From DATLLN01 sp963720885 (GTDB lineage: Bacteria > Actinomycetota > Thermoleophilia > Gaiellales > JAICJC01), in assembly GCA_963720885.1 (NCBI GenBank), contig CAVRGW010000005.1, positions 62,001 to 126,000 on the forward strand: 64,000 nt of DNA, in the 5' to 3' direction. The first letter of the stretch is position 1, and every line of letters starts with the position of its first letter. The notes beneath the pieces are model-generated. The model had not been told where the DNA came from and made no database searches. It worked only from the letters and a program-made list of their open reading frames with translations. Below, in pieces: positions 48,182 to 57,958 of this stretch. A program made the translations under genes and the position numbers.

Positions 48182-48997
48182 ATGCCACCGCTCGGTGCGA
48201 AGGAGCGCGCGCAGCTGCCCGACAGCGCCTTCGCCTACATCGACTCCCAGGGCCGTCGCCGGCTGCCGATCAACGATGCATCGCACGTCCGCAACGCGCT
48301 GGCGCGGTTCAGCCAGGTGCATTTCGAGGACGAGGCGGCTCGTGACCGCGCGCGGACGCGGCTGTTGCGCGCCGCCGGCAAGCACGGCATCGTGCCGATC
48401 GGGTTCATCAGCGCCCAGCTCGAGCCACAGCGCAAGTTCCCCAGGGGCACGGTCACGTTCCTGCTGACCGACATCGAGCGGTCGACCGAGCTGCTGGCCG
48501 CGCTCGGGGACGGCTACGCCCGGCTGCTGGCCGACATCCGCAAGCTCGTCCGCGGCGCCGTCCGGCAGGCGGGCGGCCGTGAGGTCGACGCCCGGGCCGA
48601 CGAGCTGTTCGCCGTGTTCGAGGATCCGGCCGCGGCGCTGGCCGCTGCGCTTGCCGTGCAACGCGGGATGGCCGCGGGACCGTGGCCCGACGGCCTCGAC
48701 GTGCGGCTGCGGATCGGGCTGCACCGCGGTCGCCCGACGCTGACCGAGACGGGCTACGTCGGGATCGCCGTCCACACCGCAGCGCGCATCTCGTTCGCTG
48801 CGCACGGCGGTCAGATCGTCATGTCTGCGGCCGTGCAGTCGGCGCTGGCCGAGGCGCTGGACGAGGGGTTGACGCTGACCAGCCTCGGCTCCTGGCGGTT
48901 CCAGGGGCTGCCCGACGCCGTCGAGCTCTTCCAGGCCGGTGCCGAAGGGCTGCTCTCCGAATTCCCGCCGCTGCGCTCCGGCGCAGCCACCGACTGA
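48182..48997 (+). CDS. Class III adenylate/guanylate cyclase domain protein
   Basis: A 271-residue soluble protein. Residues about 15-75 form a helical domain (AYIDSQGRRRLPINDASHVR, then ARTRLLRAAGKHGI) that I have seen joined to actinobacterial cyclases, possibly the DUF6582 type. Residues about 88-250 form a class III cyclase domain: metal aspartate in TFLLTDIERST, second acidic site in VDARADELFAVFE, and GIAVHTAARIS for the N/R transition-state site (N is replaced by H). That change makes activity uncertain. GATCAT lies 6 bases before the ATG. Confidence 0.82.
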   Translation: MPPLGAKERAQLPDSAFAYIDSQGRRRLPINDASHVRNALARFSQVHFEDEAARDRARTRLLRAAGKHGIVPIGFISAQLEPQRKFPRGTVTFLLTDIERSTELLAALGDGYARLLADIRKLVRGAVRQAGGREVDARADELFAVFEDPAAALAAALAVQRGMAAGPWPDGLDVRLRIGLHRGRPTLTETGYVGIAVHTAARISFAAHGGQIVMSAAVQSALAEALDEGLTLTSLGSWRFQGLPDAVELFQAGAEGLLSEFPPLRSGAATD

Positions 48998-49088
48998 ACG
49001 ACGAGCCACGCGCAGAACTTGCGTAATTCTTTGGTTAGGACGACAGCATGCGCGGCTTGCCCTGCAAGAACGGGGCTAGCCTACGGCC

Positions 49089-49259
49089 ATGGACAACGGA
49101 ACCTCGCACGGCGTTCGCCACCTGAGGCACCGGCTGCGGTGTCTGCGCAAGGGGCACCGCTGGCAGCCCTACGAGCGGCTGGACGGCGACACGGTCGTCT
49201 CCACCGAGCGCTGCATCCGTTGCGGCGCCTGGCACCACCAGGACACTCGACCGCTGTAG
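49089..49259 (+). CDS. Small C-x4-H/C-x2-C protein, family member B
   Basis: A 56-residue protein, the shortest member of the four-gene family. It reads HLRHRLRCLRKGHRWQPYER with the C-x4-H site, then RCIRCGAWHH with the C-x2-C site. It is nearly all core, without the variable tails of the others, so it best defines the domain. TAGCCT lies 6 bases before the ATG; no Shine-Dalgarno. Function unknown; a zinc-binding fold is inferred. Confidence 0.7.
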   Translation: MDNGTSHGVRHLRHRLRCLRKGHRWQPYERLDGDTVVSTERCIRCGAWHHQDTRPL

Positions 49260-49295
49260 CCATGACCGGCGCCGCCGGTGCGTATGATCGCACCG

Positions 49296-49784
49296 GTGAT
49301 CGGCGACTGGGACACGTTCTTCGCCGCCCAGGCGGGCGCGTCGGCGGCGCTCGCCGGCCTCGTCTTCGTGGCCCTGTCGATCAATCTCCGCCAGATCCTC
49401 GCGCACCCGGAGTTGCTCCCGGGCCGGGCGGGAGAGGCGGTGATCATGATGGTGCAACCGGTGTTCGTGGCCCTGGTCGTGCTGATCCCCAACCAGAGCA
49501 TGCGCACCCTCGGCTTCGAGATGCTGATCCTGGGAGGCATCGCCTTCGGGATCGTGAACGTGGTGCTCTGGCGGGCGTTCGAGCCCTCGCGGGAGCGGGG
49601 GACGCGCGAGTTCGTGCTGCGGGTCTCGCTGGCCGAGCTCGCCCTCCTGCCGACGATCATCGCCGGCGCGCTGTTGATCGACGGCTCGGTGACCGGGCTG
49701 GACTGGCAGGCGTTCGGGGTGTTGATGTGCCTGGCCGTCGGCATCACCGACGCCTGGGTGCTGCTCGTCGAGATCCTGCGCTAG
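49296..49784 (+). CDS. Four-helix membrane protein of unknown function
   Basis: A 162-residue membrane protein with about four helices. The N-terminal GDWDTFFAAQAGASAALAGL followed by FVALSINL is a pattern I have seen in uncharacterised actinobacterial membrane proteins. GTG 49296 is preferred since TATGAT, a near-perfect -10, lies exactly 7 bases upstream; the ATG at 49284 would overlap that hexamer. It ends 4 bases inside the convergent PASTA gene. Confidence 0.72.
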   Translation: MIGDWDTFFAAQAGASAALAGLVFVALSINLRQILAHPELLPGRAGEAVIMMVQPVFVALVVLIPNQSMRTLGFEMLILGGIAFGIVNVVLWRAFEPSRERGTREFVLRVSLAELALLPTIIAGALLIDGSVTGLDWQAFGVLMCLAVGITDAWVLLVEILR

Positions 49785-50522
49785 CCGCCGCCGACCAGCA
49801 GCACGATCTGCGAGCCGGGACCGTACATCCCGTCCGCGTCGAACCCGGATTCCCTGAGCACCACGCCGACCGGGCCACGGCCGGCCGGCACGGTCGATAC
49901 CTGCACGTCGTCGCGGGCGAGCATCGCCCGCGCCTGGTCGGCCTGCATACCGACGACGTTGCGCATCGGATAGCGGGTGGCGACACCCGGCGCCAGGCTT
50001 CCCACGGCCAGCAGCACGATGCAGAGCAGCAGCCCGACTGCGGCGACGGCGCCCAGCAGCCACGCAGCGACCCGCCGGCGACTGGTGGAGGGCTCGGCCG
50101 GCGGTACCTCCACCACCGCGGGCACCTCCACGAACGCGTCAAGTCGCAACGCCGGCTCGACCTCGACCGGGAACACCGTCGCCACGGCGACGGCAGGCTT
50201 CGGCAGCGGCAGGGGAGGCTGATCGAGCACCACGGCGGCCGCCGTCCGCGGCGCGCGGAGCTCGGCCGTCACGATCACCGCGGACAGCGCCATCTCGGCC
50301 TCCAGCCGGGCGACCGGCTCCGCCAGCGGGTCGGGCGCGTGGACGAGCACCCGCCGGATTGGCGTCGGCTCCGGGGTCGCGGTGGCCGCGACGGGGGCAG
50401 GCGGCGCGGGCGCCAGCAGGGAGCGTCGCGATCGACTCAGCTTGCTCGGCGTGCTGCCTGCGGGACCGGGCAAGCGCCGCGGCCACCACACCCAGCCCGG
50501 TCGCGCAGCCAAGCATCCACAT
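49781..50522 (-). CDS. Membrane protein with C-terminal PASTA domain, possible frameshift
   Basis: A single-pass protein. The N-terminal hydrophobic start MWMLGCATGLGVVAAALARS and the main part lie in two frames that meet near 50418; one base would join them. The middle is Pro/Ala-rich, then a second helix (VAAWLLGAVAAVGLLLCIVL) and a PASTA-like domain (NVVGMQADQARAMLARDDVQ) follow. PASTA domains bind cell wall fragments, so an envelope role is likely. Without the shift the frame would begin at 50512 with an unlikely Arg/Trp-rich start. Confidence 0.62.
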
Positions 50523-50586
50523 CACAGAACCCCTGTGCCCATTCCCAGTCTGCCCACCGTCCACGACCACATCATCGCATAACCAG

Positions 50587-50973
50587 TTAGCCGGGAAGTG
50601 ATGCACCTTCCTCTGTGAACGGTGGCGCGTCGTACGCCCGCCCGGGGACGGCTCCGATGGCCAGCAGCTGGACGCCCTCGTCGCCGGTCGTCACCTGGCG
50701 CATCTCGCCCGGTCCGATGCGGATGAACACGCCCGGCTCCAGCCGGTACTCGGACCCGCCGGCGTGGACGGTGGCCGAGCCCGCGAGTGCGGTGTAGACC
50801 TCCTCCTGCCCGTCGTCCGCGTGGTCGTGCCGTGGGTGATGCTCGAAATGCGGCGGGAAGTTCTCCACCTGCATGCCGAACGACGTCACGCCGAGCGACG
50901 CCCGCGCCCGGCAGAAGCCGCCTCCGTTGGGAGTGTCGAACTCCTCGATCCGCTTCACCGTGATGTCCGCCAT
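50587..50973 (-). CDS. Cupin-domain protein
   Basis: A 128-residue cupin. Motif 1 is HHPRHDHADDGQEEVYTALA with the histidine ligands and glutamate; motif 2 is EPGVFIRIGPGEMRQV. It differs from the cupin at 46055 in sequence and has a clear GGAGG before ATG 50973. It is divergent from the methyltransferase gene with a 100-base gap. Role unknown. Confidence 0.8.
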   Translation of the reverse strand: MADITVKRIEEFDTPNGGGFCRARASLGVTSFGMQVENFPPHFEHHPRHDHADDGQEEVYTALAGSATVHAGGSEYRLEPGVFIRIGPGEMRQVTTGDEGVQLLAIGAVPGRAYDAPPFTEEGASLPG

Positions 50974-51073
50974 CGGTTCCTCCAGTCGGTCGATCCGGCC
51001 CGCCTCTCGGGCCGTCATCGGGATGACGAACGGCGCGCCTCCGAATCGACAGGCCGTGGATAGACTGCGCCGC

Positions 51074-51715
51074 GTGATCGTCACGGACGCAGTCGAGCGC
51101 CACCTGGTCGAGTCGCGGACGCCACCCGACGACCTGCTGCTCGAGATGGAGGCGCACGGCGCCCGCGACGGCGTGCCGATCCTGCCGCCCGAGTCGGGCG
51201 CGTTCCTGCACACGCTGGTCGCGGCCACCGGCGCCCGCCGCGTCGTCGAGGTCGGCACGGCCATCGGCTACTCGACCCTGTTGATCGCCCGCGCGCTGCC
51301 GGACGGCGGCGTCGTCGTCTCGTTCGAGATCGACGAGGAGCGCCATCAGGCCGCTCGGGGATACCTCGAGCGCGCGGGCGTCGCCGACCGCGCCGACCTG
51401 CGCCTGCAGGATGCCGGCGCCGGGCTCGCCGAGCTAGAGCCGGGTTCCGTCGACCTGGCGTTCATCGACGGCCTCAAGGGCGACTACGCGGCGCATCTCG
51501 AGCTGGCGCTGAAGGCGCTTCGGCGCGGCGGCACCGTGGTCGTCGACAACACGCTGCTCTCCGGCAGCGTGGCCGAGGGACGTGCGATCGGGCACTGGAC
51601 ACAGGAGAGCGTCGACGAGATGCGCCGGTTCAACCAGCGTGTATTGACGGATCCAGGTCTGGACGCTGCCCTGGTGCCGATCGGCGACGGCATGTTGGTC
51701 GCCGTTACCCGCTAG
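51074..51715 (+). CDS. O-methyltransferase (class I, SAM-dependent)
   Basis: A 213-residue methyltransferase of the caffeoyl-CoA/catechol family. SAM motif I is VVEVGTAIGYSTLLIARALP, followed by the acidic end of strand 2 in VVSFEIDEERHQAARGYL, and the metal/substrate motif LAFIDGLKGDYAAHLE with VVVDNTLLSG. Leaderless start: TAGACT (51061-51066), 7 bases, then GTG 51074. Substrate unknown. Confidence 0.9.
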   Translation: MIVTDAVERHLVESRTPPDDLLLEMEAHGARDGVPILPPESGAFLHTLVAATGARRVVEVGTAIGYSTLLIARALPDGGVVVSFEIDEERHQAARGYLERAGVADRADLRLQDAGAGLAELEPGSVDLAFIDGLKGDYAAHLELALKALRRGGTVVVDNTLLSGSVAEGRAIGHWTQESVDEMRRFNQRVLTDPGLDAALVPIGDGMLVAVTR

Positions 51716-51759
51716 CGCGCCGTACTCACGCTCGAGCGAAACACGCCGATTATGTGCCC

Positions 51760-52482
51760 ATGAGGTCGATGACGGTGCACGATGCGCTGCCCGTGCTGCG
51801 CGCTGCGCGCGCACTCGGCCTGCGCACGCGCGACGGGGCGGAGGTGCCCGTCGAGGTGGTCGAGATCGAGGGCGACCGGCTGATCGGCATCGCGCCGCGC
51901 TTCCGGGTGTCGGCGGGCCTCGAGCTTTCGGCCAGAATCGTCGACCCGGGCGGCGAGCCGTGGACGATGCAGCTGCGGGTCGTCCGCGCCGAGGTCGCGG
52001 GGCCGGACACGGCCCGGATCGAGCTTCGGCCCGAGCGCGTCGTCCCGGATGAGCACCGCCGCAACGACCCGCGCTTCCCGGCCGGCGGCGAGGCGCACCT
52101 GGTCGCCGTGAACTGCCAGGAGGTGGTCGACGGCGACGCCGTCCGTGGCCGCATCGTCGACGTCTCGGCCTCCGGCGTCGCGATCACCACCGACCGAGTG
52201 CTGCGCCGCGGCGACCGGCTGCGCTTCCAGGGACGGTTCTTCACGGAGGCGATCGAGGCTGAGGTGCGGGTGATGTCGATCCGCGGCGCCGACACCGGCC
52301 GTCGGATCTACGGCTGTCGCTTCCTCGAGATCGGCGATGAGAGCCGCGAGCGCCTCCAGCGCGTCCTCGACGACGACCGGCCGGCGCCCGCCTCCATCGA
52401 TCTGGGCGCCCTCCGTGACCTCATGGCCGAGGCCGCGCCCGAGGCCGGCGGCTGGCGCCGCCGGCTTCGCCGCACGGCCTGA
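51760..52482 (+). CDS. PilZ-domain c-di-GMP receptor (YcgR-like)
   Basis: A 240-residue protein with an N-terminal YcgR-like flap domain (about 1-95) and a PilZ domain. The c-di-GMP motifs are RRNDPRF (RxxxR) near residue 100 and DVSASG (DxSxxG) near residue 136. With the GGDEF protein at 8060 it makes a producer and a receptor in the same window. ATG 51760 has GATTAT 6 bases upstream; GTG 51754 and ATG 51769 are less likely. Confidence 0.87.
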   Translation: MRSMTVHDALPVLRAARALGLRTRDGAEVPVEVVEIEGDRLIGIAPRFRVSAGLELSARIVDPGGEPWTMQLRVVRAEVAGPDTARIELRPERVVPDEHRRNDPRFPAGGEAHLVAVNCQEVVDGDAVRGRIVDVSASGVAITTDRVLRRGDRLRFQGRFFTEAIEAEVRVMSIRGADTGRRIYGCRFLEIGDESRERLQRVLDDDRPAPASIDLGALRDLMAEAAPEAGGWRRRLRRTA

Positions 52483-52554
52483 CCAGTCGGTGTTGACGCC
52501 GCGTTCGAGCGGTGGATACTGGACCTCCGGCCGCGCACTTCCGCGGCCGGCAAT

Positions 52555-52622
52555 GCGGCGGTAGCTCAAGGAGAGCGCTGCGGTTCCCCCGCAGAGGTGG
52601 AGGGTCAAAGCTCCCCGCCGCT
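52555..52622 (+). tRNA. Degenerate tRNA-like element, Gly(TCC)-like
   Basis: Acceptor GCGGCGG pairs with CCGCCGC over 7 bp, the D arm GCTC/GAGC is intact, and the anticodon stem CTGCG/CGCAG holds loop GTTCCCC, which would give TCC. But base 37 is C, the T arm is poor (GGAG/CTCC with a T-C mismatch) and the T loop GGTCAAAG lacks TTC. This could be a decayed tRNA-Gly, or a tRNA with an indel error. Confidence 0.5.
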
Positions 52623-52639
52623 CCTCGACAGTCTGATTC

Positions 52640-54037
52640 TCAGGGGCAGTTCGTCACTGTCTCGCCCTGTGTGCACGTGTCGGTGCCGGTGCCACCGTCG
52701 AGCGAATCGGTGCCGGCACCGCCGTTGAGCGTGTCGTTGCCCGCGTCGCCCAACAGCGTGTCGTTGCCCAGCCCGCCGAGCACCTTGTCGTTGCCCAGCC
52801 AGCCGTGCAGAAGGTCGTCGCCGCCCAGGCCGTTGAGCGTCGTGTTCACCACTACGCTGGTCGAGCCGGCGAGCGTGTCATTGAACGCGGTGCCGGTCAG
52901 CGTCTCAAAGCTCAGCACCGGGTTGTCGAAGTCGACCAGGCCGTTGTCGCACTCGCCGTTTCCGCCGAGGCAGGCCTGCCCGTCGGGGAAGTGCCCGAGC
53001 CCGGTCGGCCCGACGTAGGCGGTCATGCCGGCGCTTGCTCCCGCCGGTGCCCGTAGCTCGTCCGTGCCCAGGTCACCGGACAGCAGATCGAACCCGGGGG
53101 CCAGGATGGTGATGTCGTTGCCTGATCCGCCAACGGCGATGTCACTGTCGCCGGGACCGTCATCCAGCGTGTCGCTGCCACCCTCGCCGTACAGCTCATC
53201 GGTGCCGTCGTTGCCGGTGATGGTGTCGTTCCCGGCCCCGCCGCCGATGCCGTCCAGGCCCTGGCCGCCCGTGATCACGTCGTTCGCTCGCCCGCCCAGC
53301 AGCACGTCGTTGCCGTCCCCGCCGTCGATCGTGTCGACATCGCCCTGGCCGTCGATCAGATCGTTGCCGTCGCCGGTGGTGATCCGGTCGTTCCCAGGCC
53401 CGCCGCAGACGATGTCGTCGCCGCCGTTGCCGTTCACCGTGTCGGCGCCGCCCAGGGCGACGATCACGTCGTTACCTGCCGTGCCGTTGATGGTCTCGCC
53501 CGCGGTGGTGCCGCTGATGGTGGCGGGCGCGCCGTGGCACTTGGTGGTGGAGGTGTCAGGGGTGAGCGTCGCGTTGGCGACCACGTAGCTCTGGGCCGTC
53601 CCTTCACCCGGCGCGCCGTACACCAGGCCGACCTCGCTCTGCGTCCACACCGTGACGGTGCTTCCGGCAGCGGGCTTCGGCGAGAACTTCAGGGTGACCA
53701 CGGCGTCGCGGTCGATCGTCCGCGTGTTGCCGCCGCCCAGGTCGACCGTGGTCTGGGGGATCTCCTTGAGCGCCACCACCTCGTCGGCGATCACGCCGGT
53801 CTGCGGCGAAGTCTTCGAGGTCGTGACGACGACACGCAGGGCGTCCCAGGGGATGCCGTCGTTGCGGAACCGGCCGATCTCGACCCGGAGGCCGTCCTTG
53901 CAGACGCAGAACCCGGTGCCCGTGTTCTGGATCAGCGGGCCGTTCAGCGTCTTCCAGCGCGCGCTGGCCGCATCCGGCAGGACGAGCAGCGCCATCGCCG
54001 CCATCGAGATCAGCACCGCAACTCGCATACCACGCAT
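52640..54037 (-). CDS. Secreted RTX-type calcium-binding repeat protein
   Basis: A 465-residue exported protein. A signal peptide (VLISMAAMALLVLPDAASA) and an N-terminal domain of about 150 residues are followed by many nonapeptide repeats of the type GGxGxDxLx, such as GGDGNDVLLGG and LNGGAGTDSLDGG, which fold as a calcium-bound beta roll. A short non-repeat segment with a cysteine pair (ACLGGNGECDNG) interrupts them. No protease or lipase domain is present. ATG 54037 has AAGGGGG upstream. Confidence 0.85.
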   Translation of the reverse strand: MRGMRVAVLISMAAMALLVLPDAASARWKTLNGPLIQNTGTGFCVCKDGLRVEIGRFRNDGIPWDALRVVVTTSKTSPQTGVIADEVVALKEIPQTTVDLGGGNTRTIDRDAVVTLKFSPKPAAGSTVTVWTQSEVGLVYGAPGEGTAQSYVVANATLTPDTSTTKCHGAPATISGTTAGETINGTAGNDVIVALGGADTVNGNGGDDIVCGGPGNDRITTGDGNDLIDGQGDVDTIDGGDGNDVLLGGRANDVITGGQGLDGIGGGAGNDTITGNDGTDELYGEGGSDTLDDGPGDSDIAVGGSGNDITILAPGFDLLSGDLGTDELRAPAGASAGMTAYVGPTGLGHFPDGQACLGGNGECDNGLVDFDNPVLSFETLTGTAFNDTLAGSTSVVVNTTLNGLGGDDLLHGWLGNDKVLGGLGNDTLLGDAGNDTLNGGAGTDSLDGGTGTDTCTQGETVTNCP

Positions 54038-54074
54038 GGAGCTACCCCCTTGGATCATCGCCAGGATACGACCT

Positions 54075-57000
54075 TCACGACGACCGTGCGGCCGGCGATC
54101 TTCCCGGCCGCACCGCGGCGGTGAGCATCCGCACAGCGCCGCTGGACGGTCGCGGGCCGGAATGGCGCCGCAGTCGCGGGGTTCCGCCGGCCCGCAGCGT
54201 CGCTCGCCGCCGCCGCGCCCGGCGAGCCATCTCGGCGTCGCCGGCCCGCTCTGCGGCGCGGGTGGCCGCGCCCAGCGAGCGGTCGGCGGCAGCTCGGTGT
54301 GCGAGCTGCGCCTGGACGACCCCCAGGTCGAGCAGGTACTCGCACAGGAAGTACGGCTCGCCGGTTGCGCGGCGGGCGGCCTCGGCGAGCAGTGGCCGCG
54401 CCGCCGCGGGGCGTCCTTGCCGTGCGTGCAGATGACCCGCGTGCCCGAGCGCAACGTGGACCGCGGTGGCGTCGCCGATCGTCTCCACGAGCTCGACCTG
54501 GCGGGCGACCATCCGCGCGGCAGCGTCGAGGTCGCTCGCGGCCAGGCAGAGCTCGGCGGCGTTGCCGGCGATGGTGGCGAGTGCCGCCCGATCGCCGATC
54601 CGCCGCGCGGCGCGCGCCGCGATGGCAAGCCGGCGGGCCGCAGCGTCCGGATGCCCCAGCTCGAGCTCGATGCCGGCCAGGTCGTTGGCCACCTCCATCA
54701 CGCCGACCAGGTCGCCGGTGGCGCGCATGCCCGTCAGTGAGCGCGTCGCGGGCGCGGCCGCCGCCGCCGCGCCGTCGAGATGCCAGGCGGCCTGGGCCAG
54801 CTTGTGCAGGGCGTCCGCCTCCAGCCGGCGGTCGTCCAGCGAGTGGCCCAGCTCGAGCTCGCGCGCGGCAGCATCCCGGGCTCGATCGAGGTCACTGCGC
54901 CGAAACGCGGCGTAGGCGAGTAGCCCGAGCGCGCGCGCCTCCTCGCGCGGTTGCGCAAGCTGCCCCAGCTCGTCGACCGACCGGGACAGCAGCGCCAGCC
55001 CCTCGTCCCAGCTGCCGGCGTACGTCAGCAGGTCGCCCAGCTCGCAGGCCAGCTCGGCATGCTCGGCCGGTGCGGGTCGTCCGGCCAGCGCCGTGCGGAG
55101 CGCCCGCGTCGCACCGTCCCACTCGCCCACGATCCTGCTGCTCGCCGCCAGGTCACGAAGCGCGCTGCGGCGACCGCTGCCGCGGAGCAGCGGCACCAGC
55201 GCGGCCAGGTGCTCCGACGCCCGCTCGTGGTCGTGACGCGCGACCGCGAGGTCGGCGGCCCGCCGGAACCAGCGCCGCCGGGGAGCGCCGAGGTCGGTCG
55301 CGCCATAGTGATGCGCGATGGCGTCCGCGGCGGCATCCCCGTCGGTGCGCTCGAGGTGGCGGGCCACCGCGGCGTGCAGCGCGCGGCTCGTCGCCGCGGC
55401 CAGCGAGCCGCGGACGACGTCCGCGAACAGCCGCTCGGCGAACTTGAAGCCATGGTCGTCCTCGGGCGCCAGCACGCCGGCGTCCACCGCACGCTCCAGG
55501 CTGCGCCGGACGGCGGGATGTCGTCCCAACGACGGACGCGCGCCGGACAGCGCGCGGGCGTCGAACGGCGGCGTCGCGATGCTGGCGACCCGCAGCACGT
55601 TCTGAACGTCGGGCGGCAGCCTGTCGAAGCGGGCCAGCACGAGCCGCTCGACGCTGTCCGGCAGGTCGGGCGGCGCGATCCCGCCGAGATCGGTGCCGGC
55701 GTCTCGCAGCAGGCCGGCCAGCTCGATTGCCACGAACGGGTTGCCGGCCGCGCGGCGGGCGACCTCGCGTACCAGCCGGTCGCCGGCCGGTGACCGCAGC
55801 GCCTCACGGACGAGCCGCTCAGTGCCGCGTAGCGCAAGCGGGCCGAGCTCCACCCGCACGGGCGTCCCGGCGGCCATCCGCAGGGCGTCGGTGTCTCGCC
55901 GGGCGACCAGCACCAGGACGGCACCGTCGCGCCGGGCGGCCGCGGCGAGCTCCGCGATCGTCCGGGCCTCGCCGGCCGTGGCGTGGTGTGCATCTTCGAG
56001 GAGCACCACGCGGCGGCCGGGCGCCGCCCGCAGCAGCGCTCCGAGCAACTCGCGGGCCGTGCGCACCCGGCGCTCGCCGCCCAGCGCCCGGCTCGCCGGC
56101 GTCTCGTCGGTTGAGACGCCGGCCAGCTCGGCGACCAGCGGCGCCAGCGCGGCGAGCTCGGGGTCGATCGACGCCAGCGCTCGGCGGACGAGCATCGCTG
56201 TCCGCGAGGGCGTCGTGCCGGGGCCGGCGCCGACCAGCCCGCGGACGAGCGGCACCCACGCGTGGGCGTCGGACGGATCCGAGAACCGCACGACATGCCA
56301 CGGGTCGCCGTCGGCGTCGTGCAGGTCGCCCACCAGCCGCGACTTGCCGATGCCCGCCTCGCCGGTGACCAGGATCGGCGCAGCGCCGCTCGAGATCGCC
56401 CGCCGCAGCAGCGCGCGCTCGGCCCGGCGACCGACCATCGGCAGCGGGCGGCGCGTCATCGCTCGCACCGCGGTGCCGGGCAGCGGCGCGCGGCGGACGA
56501 CCAGCGTGCGGCGGCGGCCCTTGACCGTGACCGCGGTGCCGGCCGGCCAGTCGATATCGGTCTCGGTGCGGGTGTGGATCCCCGGCCCGGCCAGCACGGT
56601 GCCCGGCGGCGCCGACGCCGCGAGCCGGCGCCGCGACGTTGACCGGGTCGCCGATCACGGTGTAGTCGGCCCGGTCGCGTCCGCCGACCAGGCCGCTGAA
56701 CGCGCGGCCCGACTCGACGCCGACCGCGGCCGGCAGCTCGGCGCAGGCTGCCGCCACCCGCAGTGCCCGCAGGCCGGCGTCCTCGTGCTGCACCGGCGCG
56801 CCGAACACGATCAGCAGCCGGGCGCCGTCCTCGGCAGGGTCGACCGGGAGCAGCAGGCCGCCGGCATCGGCCGCGGCGCGGGCGACGGCGCCGACCGCGT
56901 CGCGCAGCCAGGTCACGTCGTCCGCGCCCCCGGTCACGTCGCACGCGACGACGGCGACCTCGCGATGCTCGGCGAGCAGCAGCTGTTGGCCCGCGGCGAT

Positions 57001-57633
57001 GCGGTCGGCTACGGCGGGATGGACGAACCGGCGGGCCGGCCCGCGCGGGACGGCGAGCGGCGGGGCGGCGTGCGGCCTTCGCGCGGCGCGGGAATCCGCG
57101 ACCAGCGCGCCGGTCGTCGCGCGGCGCTGCGCGGCGACCGCCGCGGCCAGCGCGGGGCCGCAGGTGACCGCCAGCCGGCGCTCGCTCGTCGCCAGCCAGA
57201 ACCAGGTGTAGCCGCCTCCGGCCGCGCCCGCTCTCGCGGTCAGCCGGATCCTCCGGCGGCCGACCCGGACGCCCGGATGGCCGTCGATCCGGCGGAGCAT
57301 CGTCCGGCCGAGCAGAGTCGCCCGGGCCGCTGCCGGCTCGGCGGCCTCGCTCTCGGGGAGGACGAGCACCATTGCGTCGCCGGCGAAGTGCGAGATCGAC
57401 GCGCCGTGTGCGCCGGCCAGCGCGACCAGCGGGTCGAAGAACTCGCTCAGAGCCGCCGCGACCAGCTCGCCGCCGGCGCGCCCGGCCCGGCGGTCGCATG
57501 CCTCGCTGAGCGCGGTGAATCCGCGGACGTCGACGACCAGCGCGGCGCCGTCGCTGCGGCGGATCCCGGTGCGCCCGGGCAGGGGCAGCGCGGCCGCCAC
57601 GTGGGCGGGGAGCAGGAGCTCGACGCCGGCCAT
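54075..57633 (-). CDS. Tandem cyclase-ATPase-TPR protein, soluble adenylyl cyclase-like, one frameshift
   Basis: A protein of about 1185 residues. Cyclase domain 1 (about 25-150) has both metal aspartates (LVVDVRGFTALSE and HFAGDAMVLVL). Domain 2 (about 215-350) keeps the asparagine/arginine site (YTVIGDPVNVAAR) but has a poor metal site. An AAA/NACHT-like ATPase follows (Walker A GEAGIGKSRLVGDL, Walker B VVLLEDAHHA), then TPR-like helices to the end. This order equals that of soluble adenylyl cyclase. One extra base near 56625 breaks the frame. ATG 57633 has TAGGCT 7 bases upstream. Confidence 0.82.
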
Positions 57634-57813
57634 GCCGGCAAGCCTACGCGCCGCCGCCTACCGCCGGACGGGGTGGCGGGCTCCTCCAAATCGGGGAGGG
57701 CGTGCGCGGGATCCCGATGGCAGGATCCGCGGGGCCGCCCGGGCGCCCGCGCCGGGCTTTCACGCCCCCCGCGTTCGGGCCTCCCGGGGGGTGCGGGTCT
57801 GCCCGGGCGGCCT

Positions 57814-57880
57814 GCAACAACGGGGTCAGACCCCTTTGTTGCGCGAGGCGTGTAACAACGGGGTCAGACCCCGTTGTTAC
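57814..57880. repeat. REP-like palindromes, GTCAGACCCC family, copies 3 and 4
   Basis: Copy 3 is at 57814-57844 and copy 4 at 57852-57880, in direct tandem. Copy 4 is perfect: 14-base arms GTAACAACGGGGTC and its complement around one A. They fill the centre of the 325-base gap 57634-57958, which shows no gene. Confidence 0.75.
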
Positions 57881-57958
57881 ACCGGCAGGGTCGCCGGGGC
57901 GTGCATCTCGATCCCGATCGCGCACGTCGCCTCGCCGTCGGCGGCGCTGTGGAGCTGG

